Shown piece by piece: positions 52,571 to 61,221 of a stretch of DNA of 64,000 bases; the stretch's first letter is position 1, and the number at the start of each line of letters is the position of its first letter. A program made the translations under genes and the position numbers. The DNA is from Paenibacillus sp. UNC499MF. GTDB taxonomy: Bacteria; Bacillota; Bacilli; Paenibacillales; NBRC-103111. The notes beneath the pieces are model-generated. The model was not told where the DNA came from and searched no databases. It saw only the letters and a list, made by a program, of their open reading frames with translations. The stretch spans positions 9,759 through 73,758 of the forward strand of contig NZ_FNVF01000018.1 of assembly GCF_900107975.1 (NCBI RefSeq), read 5' to 3'.

Positions 52571-52593
52571 GCCATCCACAAAGGATGGCTTTT
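52571..52593 (+). terminator. Intrinsic terminator of the AraC-GyrI gene
   Basis: GCCATCC pairs with GGATGGC around CACAAA..., then TTTTATT. Confidence 0.82.
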
Positions 52594-52594
52594 A

Positions 52595-52612
52595 TTCAAA
52601 ACTTGCCGTTAC
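52595..52612 (-). repeat. Partial inverted copy R4 of the R1 repeat
   Basis: On the minus strand GTAACGGCAAGTTTTGAA, matching the R1 stretch TGACGGCAAGTTTTGAA at 15-16 positions. Confidence 0.5.
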
Positions 52613-52651
52613 AGACAGCGCGGTGACCCGTATCATAAATTCAGACCCTGT

Positions 52652-52674
52652 GATTAAGATCTACTGCCCGTTAG
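52652..52674 (-). repeat. 23-bp inverted repeat, right copy
   Basis: On the minus strand CTAACGGGCAG-N5-CTTAATC, the mirror of 48637-48659. Confidence 0.8.
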
Positions 52675-53122
52675 TTCAATGAAATAAATGATACTCATCA
52701 ATTCTGGACTGTAATAATTGATCTAATGATGGAGTGGAAAGAAACTAAATAATGCTCCTTATTTCTTAAATTAGACCTAACTTTGCTTTCTCTCTATTCG
52801 GTAAATGGCGGTGCTTGGTGCGTAAGAACCTCGTGTCCTAGGATTAATGCTTCGCACCAAGCTACATCAACTGATGAAAGAAAGAATAGGGCCCCGACAT
52901 ATTGTCAGGGCTCTATTGTAGGTAGAGGGCACATCGTAAAATTTGTTATCTCTGAGCACTCCACACATGTGGAGTCGGTCATATTGATGGTTCGAAAATG
53001 AGATGTGGCAGGTTTGCTTAGAAGAAAACATCATAGGGGTGTTTTTCTTTTTTTAGATAAAGAAGGAAAATTGTCGATATAGATAGAAGAGTTAAGTTAA
53101 ATGAAATACTTAGTCCTTCTGG
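52675..53122. other. Gene-free segment with three inverted repeats
   Basis: No convincing gene. It holds GCTTGGTGCG (52813-52822) with its complement at 52853-52862, ACTCCACA with TGTGGAGT around two bases (52958-52975), and a terminator-like hairpin AAGAAAACATC with GGTGTTTTTCTT near 53022-53052. These may be ends of lost mobile elements. Confidence 0.55.
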
Positions 53123-54036
53123 ATGGCGACAAGCAAACTGGAAACGTTGAGGAAGCTCTACGGAACCGATAGTATCACCGAAATGTTCAGCAAACTGATC
53201 GACGAAAAACTGGATAGCAACTTCGCCGCGCACCAGGATAACCGATCAGTCATCACATCCATTGGCGGCAAGAACAAGCTGGCTAGGCGCATTATCGAGT
53301 TGATGCCGAAACACAGCAACTATGTGGGGCCGTTCGGCAACACAGCTAGTATTTTGCTCCAGAAGGCTCCTGCAAAGAAGGAAGTGTATAACGATATTAA
53401 CGAAGATGTTGTTAACTTCTTCAACGTCATTCAAACCGATTCACTGGCGCTGTACCACGCCTGCACCAAGTTGCCCTATTCGGAAGCAGTCTACAAGGAC
53501 ATGTTGTCCTCCCCTATCCCTGATGAGCCAGTAGAACGGGCAGCAAGGTTTATTATTTGAGCCGTGCGGGGTTCCTCGCTTCTTCAAAGAGCAGTACGGG
53601 GTTTCGAACCAATGCGTCTGATGGGCGAAACTTCGGTAAATTTTACCACAAGGAGTGCGAGCGCTTCTATGCGGTTTCAAAGCGGTTGCAATCCGTCGAA
53701 CTGGTGAACCGGGATTTTCGTAAGTCGATCAAAGCGAATAGCGACAATCCCGAGGCGCTCATTCTCGCTGATCCGCCTTACTATGACGGAACTGATTATT
53801 ACGAGGACAGCTTCACTCTCAAGGATCACCGTGATCTTGCTCGCCTGCTGGCAAGTATCAAGGGCAAGGCGATGATGCTACATAGCGAGAACGATCAGAT
53901 TCATAAGCTGTATACGGGATTGGGGTTCAGCTTCAAGACGATACGGACGAAGTATGCTTCCCGAAAAGCGATGCAGGACGAATCAGGCAGCCGGATACGT
54001 CCAGTAGCGCCGTTGTATGTGTACACGAATTTCTAG
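53123..54036 (+). pseudogene. D12-class N6-adenine DNA methyltransferase, frameshifted
   Basis: Two frames together give one D12-family protein. The first (53123-53560) carries SIGGKNKLARRIIELMPKHS and the SAM-motif region YVGPFGNTASILLQKAP, then KEVYNDINEDVVNFF and VERAARF, and stops at 53558-53560. The second frame, open across the same point, continues with SRAGFLASSKSSTGF to the catalytic ADPPYY (motif IV) and ends at 54036. One inserted or deleted base near 53555 explains the break. The usual PFGG(G/T)AS glycine is an Asn, a further sign of decay. No ribosome site precedes the ATG. Confidence 0.82.
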
Positions 54037-54203
54037 TGGGGGTTCAAGCGCGGCAGGCTAACTACCAAGCAGGTAAGCTCGAAAGTTCCGCGAATTCCCT
54101 ACATATATCGTTATTTTCGAAGTTTGTGAATAAGACGTTATGGGACAAGTTCACCAAAGCAAATAAAGATATAATTGATAAAATCAATATATGGAGGAAT
54201 TAT

Positions 54204-54998
54204 ATGAACTTATATGAAGTTGATTATACTAAACCAACAGGAAAATACGCAGCAGCTATTAAAGAATATAATGAATTCTGGAGTCAGGGACAAATTGATT
54301 TTTCAAAAGCTTCCGATCCAATTGAAAAGTTTGATGATGAGACGAGGAAGTTTATTTATAACTTCAATTCTAAATTTCCCAATAATGTTGTATGGCATTA
54401 TCATAGAGATAAAACATCTGTAGATTTAGAAGTAAATGCACTAAGGAAGGTCATTAATTCTGCGAAAAATGAGCATGATATTCAAGATTACATTAAGAAA
54501 AATAGAAAGTGGTTTATCCCGGCTTCAATATTTAAAGAGTATAATTTTGGTCACAAAGAGACTTATCTCTTTCCAGAAATGAAGTTAGGAAGTAGCATGC
54601 AAGCAGATTATGTTTTATGTGGTAGAAACTCTGACGGATACAGCTTAATCCTTGTTGAATTCGAATCACCGGCGTCAACATTTGTTTTAACTGATGGTTA
54701 TAAATTATCAGCATCGGCTAATTCTGGCTTAGGTCAGATTAATCAATGGAAAGAGTGGATGGAATCAAATAATACAACATTTTTTAATGAGCATAAATTA
54801 ACTGAGAAAGGCATAAATGTTCCTATTACAAGGATTCACTATTGTTTAGTGATTAGCAGAAGAAATCAAGTGGAGACAAATGATAGAGATCGAAAAAATA
54901 GAATAATTAGTGAATCAACGAATTTAAATATAATTAATTACGATAGAGTGTGTGATTATGTTTCTAATCTAGATGAAGGATATAGTACTTATAGATAA
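54204..54998 (+). CDS. Shedu-like immune nuclease (DUF4263)
   Basis: 264 residues from the ATG at 54204, a few bases after GGAGGA; the frame is open upstream into the methyltransferase end but has no site there. The C-terminal half matches the Shedu SduA/DUF4263 nuclease core: MQADYVLCGRN, YSLILVEFESPASTF (Asp and the ExE of a PD-(D/E)XK fold), GLGQINQWKEWMESN. The N-terminal 100 residues are unassigned. Shedu is a one-gene phage defence: a nuclease that acts on infection. It is strongly AT-rich and sits between two decayed mobile genes, as expected for a horizontally gained defence gene. Confidence 0.78.
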   Translation: MNLYEVDYTKPTGKYAAAIKEYNEFWSQGQIDFSKASDPIEKFDDETRKFIYNFNSKFPNNVVWHYHRDKTSVDLEVNALRKVINSAKNEHDIQDYIKKNRKWFIPASIFKEYNFGHKETYLFPEMKLGSSMQADYVLCGRNSDGYSLILVEFESPASTFVLTDGYKLSASANSGLGQINQWKEWMESNNTTFFNEHKLTEKGINVPITRIHYCLVISRRNQVETNDRDRKNRIISESTNLNIINYDRVCDYVSNLDEGYSTYR

Positions 54999-55056
54999 AA
55001 ACATAATATCTGGTGAAATCATCCCATAACACGTCGATTCCCACCATTCCCCTCGA

Positions 55057-55095
55057 TGTCGCGGTTCTTGCGAAGCAAGCACCGCGACACTTTTT
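55057..55095 (+). terminator. Strong hairpin terminator
   Basis: TGTCGCGGT pairs with ACCGCGACA, inner CTTGC with GCAAG around GAA, then TTTTT. Confidence 0.85.
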
Positions 55096-55149
55096 CCGCT
55101 AAGGCGTTAAAAGAGGGGAACAGAGGGAATCGCGGGAACGTTATGCTGG

Positions 55150-55400
55150 GAGCGAATCGATATCTATCCCGACGAAGGGATTGCGGGTACCAGTACCGCG
55201 AAGCGCCATCAGTAGCAGCGGTTAATGAAGGACGCGGAGAAAGGTAAATTTGATGTAGTGCTTACAAAATCGCTTTCACGCTGGGCAAGGGATACGGTGG
55301 ATTCGATTACATTGGTTCGCCGATTGAAAAGCTACGGTATCTGCTTAATGACAGTAGATGACAATTATAATTCGTTCCAAGACGATGCACTTCGCATAGC
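55150..55400 (+). pseudogene. Serine recombinase fragment
   Basis: One frame reads ERIDIYPDEGIAGTSTAKRHQ (cut by a TAG at 55213-55215) and continues QRLMKDAEKGKFDVVLTKSL, SRWARDTVDSITLVRRLKSY. This is the N-terminal catalytic region of large serine recombinases just after the active serine (DEGISGTS...R.F.RLM motif and SRxARN). The beginning and the DNA-binding part are missing and an in-frame stop is present. It is a relic of an integrating element at the right edge of the AT-rich island. Confidence 0.82.
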
Positions 55401-55448
55401 CGGCAGCCCAAGGGTTGCCGGGTGTATGCCTGCCGTAGGGGACGCCGG

Positions 55449-55478
55449 TTGACAGAACCGCTTTATTTTTTCTATAAT
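55449..55478 (+). promoter_or_regulatory. Promoter of the TetR gene
   Basis: TTGACA (55449-55454), 18 bases, TATAAT (55473-55478); both boxes are perfect. Confidence 0.85.
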
Positions 55479-55515
55479 GGCATGGATTTTAAGTCGGACC
55501 GGAAGGTGAAGCGGT

Positions 55516-56169
55516 ATGTCTCCACGTACGAAAGAACAGAACGAAGCGATCCGGAACCAGCGCAGACAAGAAGTGCTTCAGGCGGCTATCCAGGTTTATG
55601 TCGACAAAGGTTATGCGGCGGCCGAAATGGGGGATATAGCGGATCGGGCGGGACTCGCCCACGGTCTCGTTTATTACTACTTCAAAAACAAGAAAGCGTT
55701 GTTCCGCGAGCTTTACGAAACGATGCTGGATGACTCCAAACGCTTTACGAAATCTTATTTTGAGCAAGAGGGGAACGTGCTGGAACGGTTTGAGAGTTAT
55801 GCCCGGATCGTCTGCGAACGGGTGACGGCCAATCCCGTGGTCCCGCGTTTTTATATGCGGATTAGTTCGGATGTGCATCATTTGTATACACCGGAGGAAT
55901 TTTCTCCGTTTTCTTGGGCTCAGAGCTTTTTAGAGGAAATGACCCGGGCTATTGAAAAAGGGATTGGAGAAGGCTCGATTCGGCCGGGCAATCCCGATCT
56001 TATGGCGAGACAGTTCTGGGGAGCCGTGTCGCAGGGAATGAGTTACTTGGATCAGGCGCAGCAGGAATGGCAAACAAACGGTATGCCGGAGACGGAAAAG
56101 AAGGAACAATGGAGCAGGGCGCTGGATCAGGTGGTGGAGTCGTCGGTTTCCATTTTGAAACCCCGCTAA
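55516..56169 (+). CDS. TetR-family regulator
   Basis: 217 residues with GGAAGGTGAAG before the ATG. The helix-turn-helix at about 18-65 contains MGDIADRAGLAHGLVYYYFKNK (cut), typical of TetR proteins, and the remainder is an all-helical ligand and dimer domain. It is followed 47 bases later by an NAD(P)H oxidoreductase gene with its own promoter, in which an imperfect inverted repeat TTGACTTGTATATCAA overlaps the -35 box and could be this repressor's operator. Induction by quinones or electrophiles would be consistent (inference). Confidence 0.9.
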   Translation: MSPRTKEQNEAIRNQRRQEVLQAAIQVYVDKGYAAAEMGDIADRAGLAHGLVYYYFKNKKALFRELYETMLDDSKRFTKSYFEQEGNVLERFESYARIVCERVTANPVVPRFYMRISSDVHHLYTPEEFSPFSWAQSFLEEMTRAIEKGIGEGSIRPGNPDLMARQFWGAVSQGMSYLDQAQQEWQTNGMPETEKKEQWSRALDQVVESSVSILKPR

Positions 56170-56187
56170 ATTTTTTTACTTTTAATA

Positions 56188-56216
56188 TTGACTTGTATAT
56201 CAATCAAAAATAAAAT
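56188..56216 (+). promoter_or_regulatory. Promoter and possible operator before the oxidoreductase gene
   Basis: TTGACT (56188-56193), 17 bases, TAAAAT (56211-56216). TTGA-N8-TCAA spans the -35 box and spacer. Confidence 0.65.
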
Positions 56217-56834
56217 ATGGGAAAGGAGAGTGATGTTTGTCTGAAAACGTTAGTCGTCGTGGCCCATCCGGATTTGCAAAAGTCCCGTGTTAACAAACGG
56301 TGGGTGGAGGAACTGAGGAAACATTCTGGTGTGATAACCGTTCATGAACTGTACGCCGCGTACCCGGAGAAAGTGCTGGATATCACCCGCGAACAGGCTT
56401 TGCTGGTGGAATGCGGCCGACTCGTGCTGCAATTTCCGCTGCAATGGTACAGTACGCCGCCGCTGCTTAAGCAGTGGCTGGATGAAGTGTTCACAACGGC
56501 ATGGCTGTTCGGACCGGGCGGCAGGGCCGTGGCGGGTAAAGAACTCCTGCTCGCCGTTTCTATCGGAGGAATGGAAGAGACTTACGAGGCAGGCGGTTTG
56601 ATCGGCTATACGATCAGTGAATTGACCCGTCCTCTGCAAGCTTTTGCCAATCAGATCGGCATGACGATGCTCCCGCATTTCAAATTTCACGGTGCGAACC
56701 AGGCGTCGGACGAACAGATCGAAAAGAGCGCGGAACGTTATATCCGGCATATCCTGACTCCCGAGCTCGATCCCCGGATCGCACGCCAGAGAATGATCAG
56801 CGAAATGAAACTAAAGATGCAGGCCTCCCTGTAA
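56217..56834 (+). CDS. Flavodoxin-like NAD(P)H quinone oxidoreductase (YwrO/KefF type)
   Basis: 205 residues if read from the ATG at 56217. That ATG touches the -10 box of the promoter at 56188, so it would lie outside the transcript. The best ribosome site AAAGGAGAG (56222-56230) points to a start near 56241, where the in-frame codon is CTG. The fold is clear: TLVVVAHPDLQKSRVNKRW (FMN phosphate loop), VLQFPLQWYSTPPLLKQWLD and SIGGMEETYEAGG. Such FMN enzymes reduce quinones and nitro compounds. The TetR upstream probably controls it. Confidence 0.88.
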   Translation: MGKESDVCLKTLVVVAHPDLQKSRVNKRWVEELRKHSGVITVHELYAAYPEKVLDITREQALLVECGRLVLQFPLQWYSTPPLLKQWLDEVFTTAWLFGPGGRAVAGKELLLAVSIGGMEETYEAGGLIGYTISELTRPLQAFANQIGMTMLPHFKFHGANQASDEQIEKSAERYIRHILTPELDPRIARQRMISEMKLKMQASL

Positions 56835-57031
56835 AAGCGAAGCCGAGGTTCCCCCCCGGGGGCCCCCGGCTTATGTGACGTCCGGATTCGGACAGCGTAT
56901 AATGGAAATGATTTGTATGTTCCGTATGAGGTTAAGAAGCCCTTTGGACGGATATTTTTCCGTCAATACGGCCTTCATACGGATCAGCCGTTACAACAGA
57001 CACAGCTTGAGAGCTTGGGAGGAATCGGACA

Positions 57032-58093
57032 ATGAGTGCAGAACCGAGTACGGCGGGATGGGACGCCATTGAGAAGGAATTTGTTAAGCTGTATGGGGAT
57101 CAGGAACCGAAACATTACGGAACGCTAATCTCCTATGCGCTGGGAGGGCCGGATCCGCTGGATGGAATCAGCGCGTACAAAACGGACGAGCCTGTCCCGC
57201 ATTGGCATATCGTAACGTTCGGATTTTCGGAACTTTACGATAAGGAGTCGGATAATACGGAAGAAAGCGGATACGGATTCGAATTGACGCTCCGTCTGGC
57301 CCGGGGGCCGGAAGAAGATGAGCCTCCCGCTTGGGCGCTCAACCTGCTGCAGAATATGGGAAGATACGTATTCAACAGCGGCAATATTTTCCGGTCGGGC
57401 GATTACATGGACGCCAACGGTCCGATCTGTCTCGGTTCCGATACCCGGCTGACCGCTCTTGCTTTTATCGGGGATCCGGAGCTTCCCGCTGTCGATACGC
57501 CTAACGGACGAATGGAATTTATTCAGATGGTCGGAATAACGGGAGACGAGCTGGAAGCCATGCAAACCTGGAATACACTTGGCATGCTAAACGCGTGTTT
57601 GCCCTATATGCCGCAGTACATAACGGATTTATCGAGGGATTCCCTGCTCAAGAAGGAAGCCGTTTCCGAAGCGGCGGCAAAAGGAATCCGGGAGGACGGC
57701 TCTAACACCGGTTTCTTGTTTGTGGATCAGCTGGCATGGGAGCCGGGTAAAAAGGGCTGGCTGAGCAAAACTCCCGCAGCACTCACGCTTGGAGCAAAAC
57801 AAGCCGGTATTATCGGCAAACTTCTTCAAGGCCGGATCTTGAAAGGAAGAGAACTCACGCTTGTGGGTCCGGAAATCCGGGTGATTTTCGAAGCGGGAGA
57901 GAAACCGGTGTGTACTGTCCTGGAAGACACGGTCCGGATCATTCTCGACGAGACTGCAGCCGGCGAGCTGAGCAGCGGTCTGGTGCCCAGAGAAAGCGTC
58001 CTTGAAATTCCTTCCTTGCCGGGCACCGTTATTCGCATTGTGAAGACCAACATTAAGGACAGCGACGGAAACGTAGTAGAAGTGATCGGTTGA
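57032..58093 (+). CDS. Suppressor-of-fused (SUFU) domain protein
   Basis: 353 residues with TGGGAGGAATCGG before the ATG. The SUFU domain occupies about 10-190: GDQEPKHYGTLISYALGGPD, WHIVTFGFSELYDKES, GYGFELTLRLA, and LPAVDTPNGRMEFIQMVGIT, all family hallmarks. Bacterial SUFU proteins are often immunity factors for toxins (Bacillus YqcF against YqcG), but others are stand-alone. No toxin gene adjoins it here. Residues 220-353 form a second, unassigned beta-rich part. A very strong terminator lies downstream. Confidence 0.9.
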   Translation: MSAEPSTAGWDAIEKEFVKLYGDQEPKHYGTLISYALGGPDPLDGISAYKTDEPVPHWHIVTFGFSELYDKESDNTEESGYGFELTLRLARGPEEDEPPAWALNLLQNMGRYVFNSGNIFRSGDYMDANGPICLGSDTRLTALAFIGDPELPAVDTPNGRMEFIQMVGITGDELEAMQTWNTLGMLNACLPYMPQYITDLSRDSLLKKEAVSEAAAKGIREDGSNTGFLFVDQLAWEPGKKGWLSKTPAALTLGAKQAGIIGKLLQGRILKGRELTLVGPEIRVIFEAGEKPVCTVLEDTVRIILDETAAGELSSGLVPRESVLEIPSLPGTVIRIVKTNIKDSDGNVVEVIG

Positions 58094-58209
58094 CTCTATC
58101 ATTTAATGGGGTCACGCAGCCGGGAGGCGGTTAGAGGTCCTTTGGGCCGAACCGGAGAACCTGCCACCGGGCAGTTCGCAGCTTCGCTCTACGCTATCCA
58201 CACACGCAG

Positions 58210-58263
58210 CCGATCCGTGGCGGAGAAAGGGAATCCCTTCCTCCGCCACGGATCGGTTTTTTT
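58210..58263 (+). terminator. Strong intrinsic terminator
   Basis: CCGATCCGTGGCGGAG pairs with CTCCGCCACGGATCGG, with an inner AAGGGA/TCCCTT stem and seven T. Confidence 0.95.
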
Positions 58264-58369
58264 GTTGACGATGTGACAAAAGATGAATTCCCAAGGCTGA
58301 AACCGGGCGCTTCTTTCCGCGTATTTAGGAAGAAAATGGTACGAAATTCAAGTGTCCGGGAGTGATAGC

Positions 58370-59419
58370 ATGGAGGAATGGATAAGGCAGGTTATGGAAA
58401 TACCGCGCGTCCGCAAATGGGCGGGGACTCCCGGTCACGAGGTGTCCGTCGGTGTGATACACCCGTCAGGCACGAGCATGCAGGTTTCGGGAAGCCTCCT
58501 TCCGGACGGCGGGCTGCCGAATCGTCTGTACGAGATCGGTTCCGTCACGAAAACGTTAACCGGGCTGCTTTTGGCCGCCGGGGAAGAGAAAGGGGCCTGG
58601 AGCCGGAATGATGTGATAGCCGACTTAATACCGGAATGGGCCGAGAGTCCTTTTGCCGGGCAGACGACTTTGCTTCAATTGGTTACTCATACGGCCGGGC
58701 TCGGGCCAGTGCCGGGTAACTTCAAAGCGGCTGTCCGGGACCGTATGAATCCGTACGCCCATTATACGGAATCTCTGCTGACAGAAGCCGTCATGTCGGA
58801 GACGCCCAAGGCCGGCAGCAGGCACCGTTATTCCAATTACGGTTTCGGACTGCTCGGGTGGATTCTTGCCCGGAAGGCGGGGTTGACCTATTCCGAAGCG
58901 TTAAGCCGGTGGGTGCTGGAGCCTTTAGGCTTGTCGAGCACTCTACCCGGGGATTCTTTACCGACGGAAGGACGGCTGCAGCCCGTGTATAACTCCAAGG
59001 GAAAACCCGTGCCGCATTGGGATTTTCAGGAGACGATGGCGGGAGCGGGGGCAGTCCGGTCGACTCTTGCCGATATGCTGCAATACATACAGGCCCATCT
59101 CCGGCCCAACGGACACGTTCTGGAGCATGCTTTGCGGGAATGCCGCGATGAGCATTATCTGCTTTTCCGGGATAAAGGGATAGGTGTCGGATATGCCTGG
59201 TTTTTTTATAGGGAAAAAGACGGCTCAACGACATATTGGCATAACGGAGGAACATACGGTTCATCAAGTTTTGTCTCGTTTAACCCCGATAAACAAGCTG
59301 GTATGGTGATCTTGTCCAATTTCGGTTCGAGCGTGTGGAGCCAGATTCCATTGATTGGCGCACGAAGGATGAACGTGGACAAGCTCGCGACTCTTTTGAC
59401 TGAAAAGCTTTATGTGTAA
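58370..59419 (+). CDS. Beta-lactamase-fold serine hydrolase (class C-like)
   Basis: 349 residues from the ATG at 58370, seven bases after GGGAG; a GTG at 58352 is less likely. The active-site motifs are SVTK (SxxK, about 59-62), YSNY (YxN, about 151-154) and HNGGT (about 292-296, in place of KTG). No signal peptide is seen, so it is probably cytoplasmic. Proteins with this set include esterases, D-aminopeptidases and penicillin-binding relatives rather than true resistance enzymes. It is a single-gene unit. Confidence 0.9.
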   Translation: MEEWIRQVMEIPRVRKWAGTPGHEVSVGVIHPSGTSMQVSGSLLPDGGLPNRLYEIGSVTKTLTGLLLAAGEEKGAWSRNDVIADLIPEWAESPFAGQTTLLQLVTHTAGLGPVPGNFKAAVRDRMNPYAHYTESLLTEAVMSETPKAGSRHRYSNYGFGLLGWILARKAGLTYSEALSRWVLEPLGLSSTLPGDSLPTEGRLQPVYNSKGKPVPHWDFQETMAGAGAVRSTLADMLQYIQAHLRPNGHVLEHALRECRDEHYLLFRDKGIGVGYAWFFYREKDGSTTYWHNGGTYGSSSFVSFNPDKQAGMVILSNFGSSVWSQIPLIGARRMNVDKLATLLTEKLYV

Positions 59420-59626
59420 ATGAGGTTTCCCCGTATTGAGGCACAAGTGAAGAATGACTACAGCCGCATAATTCGGGAAAGCAGCCGATCGCCTCGTGCG
59501 GCGGCGGCTTTCTTTTCGTTTTCGAGCGAAAAGAAGAAGGAAGCTCCATACAAAATAGAGGGTTGTAAAAATTTCCTCTTCATGATAATTTAGCTCCTAT
59601 CCGGCACGAATCGGGAGGATATTTTC

Positions 59627-60895
59627 ATGAAGTGGCTCAAATGGGATCTGAATCTGAAAATAAGATTAACCGGCGATACCGTGTTCAATCTGCTTTTCTG
59701 GATGTACTTTCCTTTTATCACGCTGTTTTTCAGCGAAGCGTTCGGTAAAACCGTCGCCAGCGTGCTTATGGCCGTGCCGCCTGTATTCAGTCTGATAGGC
59801 GGCTTGTTCGGCGGCTTTCTGGCGGACCGTCTGGGGCGGAGACCGGCCATGCTGCTGGGAGCGTTTATGCAAGCCGGAATGTTCGCCTTGTTTGCGTTCT
59901 CTTCGTCGCACTGGCTGGATTATTTCGCCTACATCGGCATCGGCCTGGGCGGAGCCGTCTACATGCCGGCCAGCTCGGCTATGGTGGCGGATTTGACGCC
60001 GCCCAAAGACCGGCGGATGGTCTATGCCACTTTCGTAACCGGGCGGAACATCGGAGCCGTGTTCGGGCCCGCGCTCGGCTCGGTTTTCTTTTTCCAGTAC
60101 CGCCAGGAGCTGCTCTGGACCTGCACCGCCGTAACGCTGCTGTATTCGATGGCCATCCTGCTGATGATCAAGGAGACGCTGCCGGCAGCGGCCGGAGAAA
60201 TCCGGCAGAGCTTGAAGCTGTCCGGCATTTTGAAAGAGCAGGCGGGCAGCTACGGCGTTATTTTCCGGGATAAATTGTTTGCTCTCTATATTGCCGCAGG
60301 CATTCTCGTTACGATCGCTTTTATGCAGCTGGATATGTATCTGGCGGTGTATGTGACGGAGTATGTGCCGACTCAGAAGCTGCTCACTTTCGGGGAGTGG
60401 AGCCTTACCCTCGGCAGCTCGCAGGCATTCGGTTTGATTCTCGGCCTGAACGGTCTGTTGTTCGTCCTGTGTGTGATGCCGGTAACGAAATGGTTTGAAT
60501 CATGGCCGGAACGCAACGTGCTTATATTGTCTTCCCTACTGTTCGGAGCGGGAATGTTTATGTTCGGGTTCACGACACAGATAGGGCTGCTGCTGATTTT
60601 CACGGTTATTTTCACGATCGGAGAGCTGTCACGAAGCCCGGTTACCGAAAGCTTTATCAGCAAATATGCGCCGGACCATGCCAGAGGCCAATATATGGGG
60701 GCATCCGGTCTTCAGTTTTCGATCGGCAGGCTGATTGCGCCCGTTACGGTTTTGTTCTCGGCCTGGCTTCCTCCGCTGGCGGTATTCGGGTTTATCCTTC
60801 TCGTTACCGTTCTCAGTTCTCTTCTATATATGCGCCTGTTTAAAATGCTTCCCGCAAGCTATTACCATCCCCCGCGCGAGGCGGATACCGTCTGA
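59627..60895 (+). CDS. 12-helix MFS transporter
   Basis: 422 residues with GGGAGGAT before the ATG. About 12 hydrophobic segments and the MFS motif A loop GGFLADRLGRRPAMLLG (about 64-80) define a DHA1-type carrier; PARGQYMG-like HARGQYMGASG lies in the second half. Typical roles are proton-driven efflux of drugs or metabolites. It stands between the hydrolase gene and the ECF42-related cluster, ended by a clear terminator, so it is not evidently part of the sigma regulon. Confidence 0.92.
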   Translation: MKWLKWDLNLKIRLTGDTVFNLLFWMYFPFITLFFSEAFGKTVASVLMAVPPVFSLIGGLFGGFLADRLGRRPAMLLGAFMQAGMFALFAFSSSHWLDYFAYIGIGLGGAVYMPASSAMVADLTPPKDRRMVYATFVTGRNIGAVFGPALGSVFFFQYRQELLWTCTAVTLLYSMAILLMIKETLPAAAGEIRQSLKLSGILKEQAGSYGVIFRDKLFALYIAAGILVTIAFMQLDMYLAVYVTEYVPTQKLLTFGEWSLTLGSSQAFGLILGLNGLLFVLCVMPVTKWFESWPERNVLILSSLLFGAGMFMFGFTTQIGLLLIFTVIFTIGELSRSPVTESFISKYAPDHARGQYMGASGLQFSIGRLIAPVTVLFSAWLPPLAVFGFILLVTVLSSLLYMRLFKMLPASYYHPPREADTV

Positions 60896-60931
60896 CAATG
60901 ATGTGTTTGGCGGAAAATGAACGAACCTGAG

Positions 60932-60958
60932 AGAAAGCCGGAAAGGCTTTCTTTTTTT
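60932..60958 (+). terminator. Intrinsic terminator
   Basis: AGAAAGCC pairs with GGCTTTCT, five-base loop, T-run. Confidence 0.92.
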
Positions 60959-60997
60959 GCTGCGTTTGAGATAAAAAAATTCTTTTTTTGGAGGAGT

Positions 60998-61024
60998 TGT
61001 CGATTTTGCGGTTTGCTCTTCGTC
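60998..61024 (+). promoter_or_regulatory. ECF42-type promoter P1
   Basis: TGTCGA (60998-61003), 17 bases, CGTC (61021-61024), preceded by T as in P2 and P3. It lies 198 bases before the alpha/beta hydrolase gene. Confidence 0.75.
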
Positions 61025-61221
61025 GTTTAAAAGAAGGCGGTCGTTGAAGTAATAATGCGGGCTGATGCGAACAAGAGAGAGCCGATAAGAAAACACCCGA
61101 GAAAGCAGCGGCTGAAGATAGACACGGAGGAAAGAAGGGACCAGTGTCGTCCAGTACTTTCCAAAAACAGTGTATCGTTTTAAGATAGCTAAATAATCGG
61201 TCCAGTCAAAAGGAGACATTC

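Noticed and set aside
52783-53001. Possible 72-residue protein
   Set aside because: No ribosome site, and the frame runs through several inverted repeats; composition does not look like a protein.
56840-56875. GC-rich inverted repeat after the oxidoreductase gene as terminator
   Set aside because: Arms pair (AGCCG with CGGCT), but there is no T-run, so I did not call it.
61055-61183. 42-codon frame before the alpha/beta hydrolase
   Set aside because: No ribosome site, extreme Arg/Lys content, and it lies in the 5' leader downstream of promoter P1.
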